Assembly (NCBI GenBank): GCA_029448655.1
Contig: JACCLO010000017.1
Coordinates: 124,001 to 188,000, forward strand
Length of the DNA: 64,000 nt
DNA from: Wolfiporia cocos
Taxonomy: Eukaryota > Basidiomycota > Agaricomycetes > Polyporales > Phaeolaceae
Direction: 5' to 3'
In this document: in pieces, positions 18,841 through 28,913 of the stretch
Layout of the letters: every line of letters begins with the position of its first letter
How positions within the stretch are numbered: the first letter of the stretch is position 1
Program-made: the position numbers and the translations under genes
The notes under the pieces: model-generated
What the model was told of the DNA's origin: nothing
Databases searched by the model: none
Seen by the model: the letters and a program-made list of their open reading frames with translations, nothing else

Positions 18841-20726
18841 TCCGGGGCACTTAGTGATTTGCTATAGTACGCCACGGGGTGGAATTTTTTATCCGTAGGA
18901 TCTAACTGAGATAGTACTGCTCCGGTAGCGAAGTCTGACGCATCTGTTTCTACGCGGAAAGGCTGATCGTGCGACGGAATCCGAAGCACGGGCGCTTTGG
19001 TAAATGCTTCCTTTAGGGTTTGGAAGGCATTTTCCTGCTCGGCGTCCCAATGCCAAGCTTCTGACTTTTTGGTCAGCATGGTGAGTGGTTTGGCTATTTT
19101 TGAGAAACCTTCTATGAATCGCCTGTAGAAATTGGCGAATCCAAGGAAAGCTTGAACCTCTTTGACCTTAGTAGGTCTAGGCCAGTCCTGAACTCCGGCG
19201 TACTTCTTCGGATCCATCATAATGTTACCGTCGGAAATGATCATTCCTAGGTATTTGATGGAAGACTGTTCGAAAAAGCACTTTTCGGGCTTCGCATACA
19301 AGTCCGAGTCCTTCAGGGTTTGGAGAACCCCTTTGGTAAGTCGCCGATGTTCCTCCATATCATTCCCGAAAATCAAGATGTCGTCTAGGTAGACAACCAC
19401 CTTGCCGGTCCGAATGAACGGTGCGAGGATAGAATTCATCATCGCTTGGAACGTTGCAGGGGCGTTGCAGAAACCGAAATACATTACCGTTGCCTCGTAT
19501 AGTCCACGGTGTGTAATAAACGCCGTCTTCCATTCATCACCTTCCTTGATGCGGACATTATTGTATCCCCATCTAAGGTCAATTTTGGTGAAGATGGTCG
19601 CATGGGACAATTGATCGATTAGGTCATCGATCCGAGGTATCGGATAACGATTTTTTACGGTTATTTCGTTTAGCCTCCTGTAATCGACAACCATCCGCAG
19701 CCCTCCGTCCTTTTTGTGGACGAAGAAAACCGGGGATGCCATCGGACTTTCGGATGGTCGAATGTAACCCTTCCGTAGTTCGGTGTCTATCCACTCATCC
19801 AAGCTATTACGCTCTTGGGGAGACATTTTGTATGGTTTTACCGGGGGAGGAAGCTGCGCATCTGGTTCAAGTATTATGGCGTGATCCCAGGGCTTCCGTT
19901 CCGGCATCCTCTCTGACGCCTTTTGTGAGAACACCGTTGGCCCATACTCTTGGTATTGTTCGGGCACTAACGATCGCCATTTTTCAATGTTAATCGGTGG
20001 TGTGTTTTCCTCACGGTCGTCTGCTTCATCGAGGTCTTTGTCAAGTACCTCGGCTACCAACTGTGTCAGCAGGTTCATTTCCTCGTCGTCAAGGGTTGCC
20101 ACCCAAGCGATCAAAGGATTTTCGGGGTCCTCCTCTCCTAGTATGTCCACGGGAGTGTCCCAAATCGAATTTACTTCGATGATTTCCTTTTCTGGGAGTT
20201 CAACTGCTTCCTCCTCAGAAGGGCGGTTACCCTTTTTTCTGGCGTATGGTTGGTCGTGTGTACAGCGTGCATATTCCATTTCTCCTTTCCTCCAATCAAA
20301 GGTAGGATTGTGGAGACGCAACCAGTCATAGCCAAGGATTAGGTCTGGTTCTAGGTGCATGACCGTCAGACCTATTTTTTCCTTGTGTGTGCCATGTTGC
20401 ATAAATGCTTTTACTGATTGCGTTAAGCGGCCGGCGACGTTTTCTGTTCCGTCTGCGTTTGTAACCGTAATGGGAAACGCTAGTGTGTCGGTGACCAGCT
20501 TATGTTTATCGACCAATCGTTGTGATATGACCGATATGGTTGCACCGCTGTCGATTAAAGCCAGAGCCTGCACTTTTTGCCCATATACCCAGAGTGTTAC
20601 TTCGACACGGAAAGATCGAGCGAAGTCGCGCGCATCGTTGCCAAAAATATGATACATTGACTCGAATACACTCTTTACAGCGGGTACGGGACTAAAATTA
20701 CACGGGAGCACAAGTGGGCAGGTCAT
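18841..20726 (-). pseudogene. pol: pol of G2, N-terminal part: protease, reverse transcriptase, start of RNase H
   Basis: The ATG at 20726 overlaps the gag stop in the pentamer TGATG, a classical stop-start arrangement for coupled re-initiation. Protease has ALIDSGATISVIS with DSG in place of the DTG of G1. Reverse transcriptase has FTKIDLRWGYNN and YLDDILIFG. RNase H begins with VETDASDFATGAVL. The frame is open to KSLSAP, where N1-1 is inserted, and continues at 16944. Similar to G1 Pol throughout but clearly a different family. Confidence 0.93.
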
Positions 20727-22963
20727 CACATGTGCTCGGTGGGAAAACCCGAGGCAGAGCTTCCGTAGATGCCCAGGGTGTTTGCGGAGTCGGCTATCCG
20801 CTTGCGAAGCCAGGGCAGATGTGTCCTGATGGAGTCGCCCGACGGTGTAGGCGCAGTCGAAGTCGAACCAGTCGACTGGGTCTGGACGGGGCTGGTGCTT
20901 TCTGCCGATTGCACCGGGCTCCCGCTTTTCTCCTCATCGCTGATGCGCGTAGTGGGGGCCAGAGGAACCACCTCTGGTTGCTTCGGAACGTTGGTCCGGA
21001 TGGTCCCTACGGTGGCTTGGGGGGACTCATCTTCGTCGTCAGTCACCAGTTCCTGGGTGCTGACGATTCGGACCTTGTATTTCTTTTTCGGGTCCAACTT
21101 CTTCTGGCCCGACTGTTGCGTTCCGCTCGACGAGCCTGTCGGCTTCGTCGTTCCGCTTCCACTATTGGCCGGCTTGGCTTCCTTCGGCTTGTTCTTAGGG
21201 TTCTCAGGACAGTCGCCCCATTTGTGTTGTCCGGGGTGCTTGCGACAATCCTTCCCGTAAGAGCCGGTTTCCTTTGCCTTGCCTTTGCCTTTGTCATCAG
21301 CCTTGGCAGGCTTTGACGTAGCCTTGTCGGCGGTCTTGCCAGACCCCGACGACTCCTTCTTTTTTTCTTCCTCAAAGATCTTGCCTTTGAGCTTGTCCGG
21401 GTATTGCCTTTTGTAGAGGTCAATGGCCATATCGAGGTATACCTCCCAGTCGGTCGGCATTGTGAAGCCGGGGACCGATTCTAAGGTAGCGAGGGTTTCT
21501 CGCACCTTTTCCGGGAGGATCCGTTTGATGTGACTGAACAACGTTTTGTTGTCAGTCTCGGCCAGGCGAGCCAGGGTCCTGAGCTTCTGTGCCCAAGAGA
21601 AGAAGTCCGATTGGAGCTTCTTTTTCCCTTCGTCTCCGAAGTACCCTTCAATCTCCTTTTCGGCAATCTCTTTGTCCGTCTTCTTGCCGTACACCTTCTC
21701 GATCGTTTCTGCAAACGTTTTCCAGGTGTGCCCCGAGGTTTGTCCGGCGGCGATTTTATCAACTACCGGTGACATGTACTGGTAGGCCTCGCCCGTGAGT
21801 CGTAGCAGGGCTTGGCGAACCTTGTCTTCCTCGAGGGTTACCTTGGCGTCTGCGAAATACATGCCCATTTTTTGGATCCACTCTTTCGACGAGATGGAGT
21901 CCTTAGGGCCCGAGAATTTGGGCGGCTGAGTCGGTTTGGTCTGTTGGAAGTTGACCGTTGTGGCGGCTGCTGTTGCGGCTGCCGGTGCGTTTTTTAGAGC
22001 GGTTAACTCCGCTTCAAGTTGGTCGATTCTATTAATTAGTGCCGTGACCTGGGCACCGCTGGGTCCCGCGGTTGGGACTGCCGGACGCTTTTGCAGTACT
22101 GCGATGTCTTTTTCTATGCGGACGAACCGATTTTCGGAAAGGGTATCCAATTGTTGCCGCAAACTCTCCGCTTCCTCTAGTGCTTCTATTCTATTTTGAA
22201 GCACCTGGTTGTGACTCCGAATCTGGTTGGTCTTGTTCCAGACCATCTCCATATTCATGTCTACCCGGCTTTTGTATGCCGCGAGGTTGCTGTAGAGGTG
22301 GTTTTTGGCTTGGTACAGCGCCTCCCTGTAAGCTTCTTTTCCCACCTGCAGGACTTTGTCTGGGGCGGCCACTTCCAGAGTGCGCTGCAACCTTCCCATC
22401 AATTCATTCTCGCTTCTTTCTGGTTGCGCGACAATTTCCAGGGTTCCCCTTTCATAGGAGGGGAGGAGATCGGGGAGCGTCCCAAATAGGGGCTCCGTGT
22501 CGACTGGTTCCTCCGGCCGTGGAGTCTCGCTTCCTTCGGGGGTGATGACTGCTCGGCGTGCGGGTGTTTCCAGGTTGAAGAGCCTGGCGGCTCTCGTGCG
22601 TGGCGACGCTTCTTCCTGTGAGTACCAGTGGACGTCACCGTACAGGACTATGAGGTCCGACAGGGGGATGGCGGTGCAATAGTTGTCCCACCTCCACCAC
22701 GATATGTGGTTCCTAGTCGAATCTTCCCCATAGTACTTGATGTACGCTGTATGGTTTACATTCAGGAATGGGCGTATATGCGCCGGAATTGAGTTGAAGG
22801 AGGTGACACTCCCCCTAACTCTGATGCCGAATACGACTCGCAGGTAGTCCATCAAGCAGGTTTGCTCTCCGGGCCATGCGTGCTTGCCGACGGCGGGGCG
22901 GTAGGCCGTAGCCACCTTGTGGGTGTTGTACAGAGCGCCTTGTACGATCGTGTAAGACACCAT
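20726..22963 (-). CDS. gag: Gag polyprotein of G2 (about 745 aa)
   Basis: Intact frame. I take the first ATG (22963, MVSYTIVQGALYNTHK), although the frame stays open to 23017. The first 150 residues are a Trp/Tyr-rich region absent from G1 Gag. A probable coiled coil lies near residues 220-330. The capsid domain (about 338-520: PPKFSGPKDSISSKEWIQKM, KTDKEIAEKEIEGYFG) matches the G1 capsid. The nucleocapsid has CRKHPGQHKWGDC at about 569-583, i.e. C-x2-H-x3-H-x4-C instead of the usual CCHC knuckle. The tail is Ser/Thr/Pro-rich. It ends at TGATG shared with pol. Confidence 0.9.
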   Translation of the reverse strand: MVSYTIVQGALYNTHKVATAYRPAVGKHAWPGEQTCLMDYLRVVFGIRVRGSVTSFNSIPAHIRPFLNVNHTAYIKYYGEDSTRNHISWWRWDNYCTAIPLSDLIVLYGDVHWYSQEEASPRTRAARLFNLETPARRAVITPEGSETPRPEEPVDTEPLFGTLPDLLPSYERGTLEIVAQPERSENELMGRLQRTLEVAAPDKVLQVGKEAYREALYQAKNHLYSNLAAYKSRVDMNMEMVWNKTNQIRSHNQVLQNRIEALEEAESLRQQLDTLSENRFVRIEKDIAVLQKRPAVPTAGPSGAQVTALINRIDQLEAELTALKNAPAAATAAATTVNFQQTKPTQPPKFSGPKDSISSKEWIQKMGMYFADAKVTLEEDKVRQALLRLTGEAYQYMSPVVDKIAAGQTSGHTWKTFAETIEKVYGKKTDKEIAEKEIEGYFGDEGKKKLQSDFFSWAQKLRTLARLAETDNKTLFSHIKRILPEKVRETLATLESVPGFTMPTDWEVYLDMAIDLYKRQYPDKLKGKIFEEEKKKESSGSGKTADKATSKPAKADDKGKGKAKETGSYGKDCRKHPGQHKWGDCPENPKNKPKEAKPANSGSGTTKPTGSSSGTQQSGQKKLDPKKKYKVRIVSTQELVTDDEDESPQATVGTIRTNVPKQPEVVPLAPTTRISDEEKSGSPVQSAESTSPVQTQSTGSTSTAPTPSGDSIRTHLPWLRKRIADSANTLGIYGSSASGFPTEHM

Positions 22964-23025
22964 TGCTGGACAGTATTCGTCAGCTTGAGTTATTTTCTTC
23001 CTTAAACGATAATTCAAGAAAAGAG

Positions 23026-23107
23026 TGCCTTTTCAGGACTTAAATGCCTTTTCAGGACTTTTCGCAATCAATGCCATGCACCAAAGAATAATGCCTTTTC
23101 AGGACTT
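23026..23107 (-). repeat. three exact copies of a 16-mer in the G2 ORF0-gag spacer
   Basis: Reverse-strand AAGTCCTGAAAAGGCA occurs at 23026-23041, 23045-23060 and 23092-23107, between the ORF0 stop and the gag ATG. A related TCCTGAAAAGG occurs in the leader of G1. It could act in translation of gag or in RNA packaging; unknown. Confidence 0.75.
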
Positions 23108-23115
23108 TCTATCTA

Positions 23116-23682
23116 CTACAACTGGGGTTTGCCAAGGTCGAAGTTGAGACCGCTATGTACTAGATGAGTCTTTAAGTACGTAACGTGCTGTTTCACGTCT
23201 AGGTCTCCAAAAACGTGCTCCACCCTCCTGAGATATTTTTCGAGGCGGCGGAGATCTTCGTTCTTCATGGAGTCCTGACGGACCCTTTGCTCCAGGTGTG
23301 TGGAGAGATCGTCGAAGTCGGTGATGAGGGTGGTGAATTTTGCTATGATGGGGGCCGTGGTGGTTGCGTCGGGAACCTTCCATAGCCGGAAAAGGTTCTT
23401 GTGGGCGGCGTTCATCTGTTTGTCGACGTCTAAGAACCAGTCCCACTTCTTCTCCGTGCAATGGACGTCCCTGGGGTTCGGAAGACCCCGTTTCTCGACC
23501 CACTCGGCTGGCATCCTAAGCTCCTCCACCCTTTCCAACAGCGACTTCCTTGGGGGCTCGATTCGCTCCCGAAGACTCCTCACCATCCTCTCTTCCTCAA
23601 CCCTCTTCCTGGCCGCTTCGGCGATTAGCTGATCCAGTGATTGTTTCTGGATCCGAGCCTCGAGCTTCTCCTTCTGTCGGAG
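23116..23682 (-). pseudogene. ORF0 of G2, C-terminal part (split by G1 copy D)
   Basis: It continues the N-terminal piece at 33670-33913. The two pieces plus one aagct copy give 272 codons including the stop, so the frame was open before copy D inserted. It has a charged, likely coiled-coil start (Arg/Glu/Lys-rich), an FRLWKVPD segment reminiscent of HLWEIP in G1 ORF0, and a helical C-terminal region (RRLEKYLRRVEHVFGDL) comparable in placement to MKKYCKQL of G1. No known domain is recognised. Similarity to G1 ORF0 is weak and rests on layout and short motifs. Confidence 0.7.
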
Positions 23683-23687
23683 AAGCT

Positions 23688-24386
23688 TGACACAGACTAG
23701 ACTGTGGGACTCACACTATAACCTAAGAAGCGACTTGAAGGAGTTGCTGGAGGTTGGTGAGGAGGCTAGTGGGCGCAAGCAGAGATGATATGTAACTGTG
23801 CGAATGCAGAGAACAAATCTAAGGCTTATCCGCAGTGATAGCCCTACTTATATACATGCATTGTTTGGTTACCAGTAAGGGAGCCAAACATGAAGACGGT
23901 CTGTGCGCAGACATAACTAATACAGCTAAGTCGTAAACTACAATAGACCATGTGCGCCGGTAATGGCCGCACCAGTAAGATCGTTTGTTTGGACCGTAGG
24001 TCCATGTTGTGGAAGTGGCTGTAGCTACGTTAGTAAGCCAAGCATGTGATTCTTATATACCGGTATCGGGATATGAGTAATCGTAAGGGCATTGGCATGT
24101 GATAACGAGCGGGCCGCTTATCTAATTGTACTGACATAGCCCGGTATCGGGATATGAGTAAGACGCGTGACACCGGAGGTTAGTCCGCTGAGTCATTGAC
24201 GCGTACAAGCGTGTTATGTACGCGTTGTTATGACAGGTGGACGTATACCGTGTTGTGTACGTGTTGTTTGGTTGCGTGTACGTGTAGACGGGCGCTTAGC
24301 AGCGTAAACGTCTACAAGGTCGTAGAAATACCAGATAAATAGGTAAAAATACGGGAAAAATAGTGGCATGTCCCAAATCTGTGACA
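23688..24386 (-). repeat. 3' LTR of G1 copy D (699 bp)
   Basis: The reverse strand begins TGTCACAGATTTGGG and ends CTAGTCTGTGTCA. The polypurine tract is at 24387-24400 (reverse-strand tgaagagggggtaa). Confidence 0.95.
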
Positions 24387-24425
24387 TTACCCCCTCTTCA
24401 GGTTTCATTGTCCCTAATGGAACGA

Positions 24426-27400
24426 TTACTTTCCTGTGGAGCCGAATCCACCAGTACCGCGCTCGGATTTAATCTTTTCAAAGTAAGATTTTCCGTGTAG
24501 CGTAATATGCGGGTCCTTAGCAACTTCGCAGATTAGCTGGGCAATCTTATCGCCGGCCCGAATATCGATAGATATGTCGGAGTGATTCCGGAGAATGATG
24601 ATTACTTCGCCTTGATAATCGTGGTCGATAACGCCACCCATTACGTCTATGCCTTTGCGTGCGAGACTAGAGCGGGGGGCGATACGTCCGTAAGTGCCGA
24701 AAGGTACCTGGATTTTCAGTTTGGTGTTGTATTCTGTCTGCCCGTGAGCTGGCAGAACGTCGCCTGTTGCAGTGTACAGGTCAAACCCAACCGAGTCCTT
24801 GGTTCCCTTTTCCGGCATTCGGCCGCCTTCACCGACTACGATTTTCAAATCCGCGTTTTGGTTAATGTCAGCTGACATCCATCCCCCGTCGGGGTGTCTA
24901 ACCATGCGCTGCTTAGGATCTTTCGCAAATTCTTCGCGATACTGCGGCCAGTCGTCTGGCCACGTGCATTCGTCGGCTTCCCAGTCGTCACTGTCAGGGT
25001 CGAAGACATGAACTGCTTCTTTCCTTCTAGCTGATCGCCTGAGGGGGACATCTTGCATTGGAATAGGGTGTGAAGCCTTGTATTCCTGCAAAATGTCGTA
25101 TGCCGAGTCGAGATCCGCTTCGCGTACCCAGGAGTCGTCATTGATACCGAATCCCTTCCATCGGATTCTGTATTCAACTCTTCCTGCGCGGAGACGATGA
25201 TCTAAGATCTTCTCGACTTCCCATAATTCCTCGCCGTCGACCATTTCTGGTTGAGGCTCTGGTTTTTTCTGATGCACCGGGTCCTTGTACATGACCAACT
25301 TGGAAGCGTGGAATACTGGGTGGTAAGCCCTGTATTGCTCGTCCATGTGTACCCTAAAGGTGACCGGAGATAATTGTTCAATTATCTTAAATGGTCCCAA
25401 ATAGCGTGGACTAAGACTTCTTTCGGAGTCTTGCCAGCTACGGGCGTCAACGAGAACTTTGTCGCCGACTTTAAACGGTACCGAGCGCTTGTGTTGATCA
25501 TAATACCAAGACCAGCGTTCAGCAGCCAGTTTCATAGCTGCCTTAGCTTGTTCTTGTGCTGACCATCTGGCGTAAGCAATGGCATTTAAGTCCGTGTATT
25601 GTGTTGGACGTAAATTCGTAGGTCCTGCGTTAGGGTGCCTTCCTAGTTCGACAAAGAATGGACTATTCTTTGTTGTCTCACTAGCCGCGTTGTTGTATGC
25701 AAATTCAGCCGTTGGGAGAAACCATGACCAGTTATCCTTCTGAATAACATCGATGTAACATCTAAGATATTGTTCCAGGATTTGGTTAACTCTCTCCGTC
25801 TGGCCATCCGCTTGCGGGTGATAGGCGGTTGTCATTGACCGTTGGATTCCCAATTGTTCACACCATCCCTTGAACAAGTCAGCTGCGAATTGCGGGCCTC
25901 TATCCGAAATGATTTGTTTCGGAAGTCCGTGGTTCGGATAGATCCGGAGGTACAGGAGGTTCGCTAATTCTTTTGCCGTTATCTTGTCTGATGTGGGAAT
26001 GAAGTGCGCTCGCTTGGTAAGCCGGTCCACTATTACCATAATAGCATTGAATTGTTTCAATTCGCCGCTGGGCGGTAAGTGGACGATAAGGTCAATTGTG
26101 ACGGTGTCCCAAGGTGCTTCCGGGACTGGGAGCGGTTGCAGGGGTCCGTACGGGGTCTGGTTGTGGTTCTTCATGCGTTGACATGTGTCACAACCTTCCA
26201 CGTATTGCTTTACCATCGTGGTCATTCCAGGCCACCAGTAATTACGTGACAGAAGTTCATAGGTCTTCCATCGTCCGAAGTGTCCGGCAGTCACATGGTC
26301 ATGATGTAACTCCAGAATCTTCGTGCGCAATTCTTTAGGCTCTTTTGGAACGTACACTTTTCCTCGTCTGAGGAGTAATCCGGCCTCCATGTTCCATTCC
26401 TGGAGATCTTTACCGAATTCCTTTGGACCACTTTTCAGTAGTTCCTGGTAATCCTTGGTAATCTGATCGTCCATGAGGGCTTGTCGGATTTGTCGGAGAA
26501 GGTCCTCGTCGCCTGATTGTATCTCCTGCTGTGACGCTTCTAGCGCCCTAACCGTAAAGTATTCCGGTTTCAGCAAAATTTGATCGCGATTGTCGAGTTC
26601 TACCCCCTCTTCATGGTCTGGCCTCCGTGACAGAGGATCAGCCGTAAGCATTGTTTTACCGGGTTTGTGACACATGGTGAAGTTGAACCTTGTCAGGTAA
26701 AGACTCCAACGTGCCTGTCTCCGGGTTAGCCGTTGTGCCGATTTGAAATATGTCAGATTGAGATGATCCGACCATACTTCGAATTTATGTGGATGTCCCT
26801 CGAGGTAATGTCTCCATTCCTCTAGAGCGCGGATGATTGCGAGCAACTCCTTATCGTAAATCTCATAGTTCCTTTCGGGTGCTGATAGAGATTTCGAGTA
26901 AAAGGCTACCGGGTGCCAGAGCTTATCCTCCGAAGAGTATTGCGATAGCACTGCACCAGTTGCGTAATCGGAAGAATCCGCTTCCACGCGGAACGGGGAC
27001 TCCTGATCTGGGATCCGGAGTATTGGAGCCGATGTGAAAGCTTCCTTGAGAGTTTGGAAGGCTTCCGCTTGTTCGGGTCCCCAATTCCACTGCGTGTTTT
27101 TCTTGGACAGTTCGGTTAACGGCTTAACCACTTTGGAGAAGTCCTTAATGAACCGACGGTAGTAGTTGGCGAAGCCAACAAAGGCCTGGACGTCCTTCAC
27201 CTTGGCAGGTGTAGGCCAGTCCATTACGCCGGCTACCTTCTTAGGGTCCATTTCGACTTTTCCTTTGGAAATGATCATTCCCAGGTATTCAATACTGCTT
27301 TGTTCGAAGAAGCACTTTTCAGGCTTCGCGAACAAGTCGTTGTCTTGCAAGATTTGTAATACTTGCTTGACAATACGACGGTGTTCCAACAGGTCGTTTC

Positions 27401-28913
27401 CGAACACAAGGATGTCGTCTAGGTAGACAATGACCTTTCCTTCTCTGATAAGGTCACCTAGGATATCGTTCATCATGTGTTGGAATGTGCTGGGTGCATT
27501 ACAAAAACCGAAGTACATGACTACAGCTTCGTAAAGGCCGTTAGGCGTAATGAATGCGGTCTTCCATTCATCTCCCTCCTTGATTCTTACGTTGTTGTAA
27601 CCCCAACGCAAGTCGAGCTTCGTAAATATCGAAGCCTGGCTAAGCTTATCGATAAGCTCGTCTATGCGTGGGAGAGGGTACCTGTTTTTAATGGTCAAGT
27701 CGTTTACTTTTCGGTAATCGACTACCATTCGGGCTCCGCCGTCTTTTTTAGGGACGAAGAAGACCGGACTCGCGATCGGGGATTTCGAGTGTCGGATGTA
27801 GCCCTTCCGTAACTCTTCCTGAATCCACTGATCTAGCGAGTTCGCTTCCTGAGGAGACATCTTGTATGCCTTACTCGGGGGCGGTAGTACCGCGTCATCG
27901 GGGAAGTCGATGGCGTGGTCGTATGGTTTCCGTTCGGGCATCCTTTCGGATGCGCGTTGAGAAAATACCGTGGGACCAAACTCCTGGTATTCCTCCGGAA
28001 CCAAGGATTTCCATTTCTGGAGATCCGCATCTGTCAGGAATTCATCGTCCGACTTCTCCGTTATCGACTGAATGGCATCGATAAGGAGTTCCGTTCCCTC
28101 GTCAAGGGTGTTCACCCAAGCGACAAAGGGATTCTCAGGCTCCTCTAAGCCGAGAAAATCTATTGGAAAGTCGTTGATGATCTGATAGATGTTGCGGGGT
28201 TCGATTTCGTCTTCTTCCTCAGAAATCGAGACCCGTTTGCCATGTTTGCATTTTTCCGTACACCGATATGTGAAGGTTCCTTCCGGCCAATTGAAGTCCG
28301 GGTTGTGTTTCAGGAACCAGTCATATCCGAGGATCACATCCGCATTCTGTACGTCCATTACGTACAAGAATTCGGTGGACTTGTGTTCCTCGTGCACCAT
28401 ATAAGCTTTTACTGCCATATTGATATTACCGGCGGTATTAGAGGTACCGTCGGCGTTACGAATCTCGAGAGGTGAAGGTAGTTTCTGAGTGACTAACTTC
28501 TCCTCGTGTACGAGTTTCTTATCGATGACGCTTATGGATGCACCGGTGTCGATTAATGCCATGACGTTGACTTTCTTTCCATATACCCATAATTCTACTT
28601 CGATGGAAAATGATTTATTGTCGTCTCGAGAATCATTTCCGTGTACGTTATACAAAGTAAAGAACTTCAATGCGGTGGGGTCAGGATAAAAGTATTTTAC
28701 AGGAGGGGCACGTGTAGCTAGTGTCCTTGTCCTCCGGGCAAAGTCCGTTGCCGAGTTTCCGAATATGCCGAGATGGGATACCGGTTGACGTACGACCGCC
28801 TTATCTTCCCACAAGATAAGGGGTCCTTGTGAAGCCCCGTCGTAGGGGTGCTCTTCTTCAGGGAGCTGTACACTCCCAGCCGCTGCGGGGCTGGTGTGTT
28901 CTTCACAAGACAT
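24426..28913 (-). CDS. pol: Pol polyprotein of G1 copy D: protease, RT, RNase H, integrase, chromodomain, dUTPase
   Basis: Uninterrupted frame. The chosen ATG at 28913 (MSCEEH) overlaps the gag stop, as in copy A; the frame is open further up to 28970. Protease LIDTGAS, reverse transcriptase YLDDILVFG, the integrase zinc finger (HHDHVTAGHFGR, CDTCQRMK) and the DDE triad (TIDLIV, SDRGPQFAA, GQTERVNQ) are all intact. So are the chromodomain (ELWEVEKILDHR) and the five dUTPase motifs ending GGFGSTGK. It differs from copy A by scattered substitutions, for example QFAADLF in place of QFAAALF. Confidence 0.96.
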   Translation of the reverse strand: MSCEEHTSPAAAGSVQLPEEEHPYDGASQGPLILWEDKAVVRQPVSHLGIFGNSATDFARRTRTLATRAPPVKYFYPDPTALKFFTLYNVHGNDSRDDNKSFSIEVELWVYGKKVNVMALIDTGASISVIDKKLVHEEKLVTQKLPSPLEIRNADGTSNTAGNINMAVKAYMVHEEHKSTEFLYVMDVQNADVILGYDWFLKHNPDFNWPEGTFTYRCTEKCKHGKRVSISEEEDEIEPRNIYQIINDFPIDFLGLEEPENPFVAWVNTLDEGTELLIDAIQSITEKSDDEFLTDADLQKWKSLVPEEYQEFGPTVFSQRASERMPERKPYDHAIDFPDDAVLPPPSKAYKMSPQEANSLDQWIQEELRKGYIRHSKSPIASPVFFVPKKDGGARMVVDYRKVNDLTIKNRYPLPRIDELIDKLSQASIFTKLDLRWGYNNVRIKEGDEWKTAFITPNGLYEAVVMYFGFCNAPSTFQHMMNDILGDLIREGKVIVYLDDILVFGNDLLEHRRIVKQVLQILQDNDLFAKPEKCFFEQSSIEYLGMIISKGKVEMDPKKVAGVMDWPTPAKVKDVQAFVGFANYYRRFIKDFSKVVKPLTELSKKNTQWNWGPEQAEAFQTLKEAFTSAPILRIPDQESPFRVEADSSDYATGAVLSQYSSEDKLWHPVAFYSKSLSAPERNYEIYDKELLAIIRALEEWRHYLEGHPHKFEVWSDHLNLTYFKSAQRLTRRQARWSLYLTRFNFTMCHKPGKTMLTADPLSRRPDHEEGVELDNRDQILLKPEYFTVRALEASQQEIQSGDEDLLRQIRQALMDDQITKDYQELLKSGPKEFGKDLQEWNMEAGLLLRRGKVYVPKEPKELRTKILELHHDHVTAGHFGRWKTYELLSRNYWWPGMTTMVKQYVEGCDTCQRMKNHNQTPYGPLQPLPVPEAPWDTVTIDLIVHLPPSGELKQFNAIMVIVDRLTKRAHFIPTSDKITAKELANLLYLRIYPNHGLPKQIISDRGPQFAADLFKGWCEQLGIQRSMTTAYHPQADGQTERVNQILEQYLRCYIDVIQKDNWSWFLPTAEFAYNNAASETTKNSPFFVELGRHPNAGPTNLRPTQYTDLNAIAYARWSAQEQAKAAMKLAAERWSWYYDQHKRSVPFKVGDKVLVDARSWQDSERSLSPRYLGPFKIIEQLSPVTFRVHMDEQYRAYHPVFHASKLVMYKDPVHQKKPEPQPEMVDGEELWEVEKILDHRLRAGRVEYRIRWKGFGINDDSWVREADLDSAYDILQEYKASHPIPMQDVPLRRSARRKEAVHVFDPDSDDWEADECTWPDDWPQYREEFAKDPKQRMVRHPDGGWMSADINQNADLKIVVGEGGRMPEKGTKDSVGFDLYTATGDVLPAHGQTEYNTKLKIQVPFGTYGRIAPRSSLARKGIDVMGGVIDHDYQGEVIIILRNHSDISIDIRAGDKIAQLICEVAKDPHITLHGKSYFEKIKSERGTGGFGSTGK

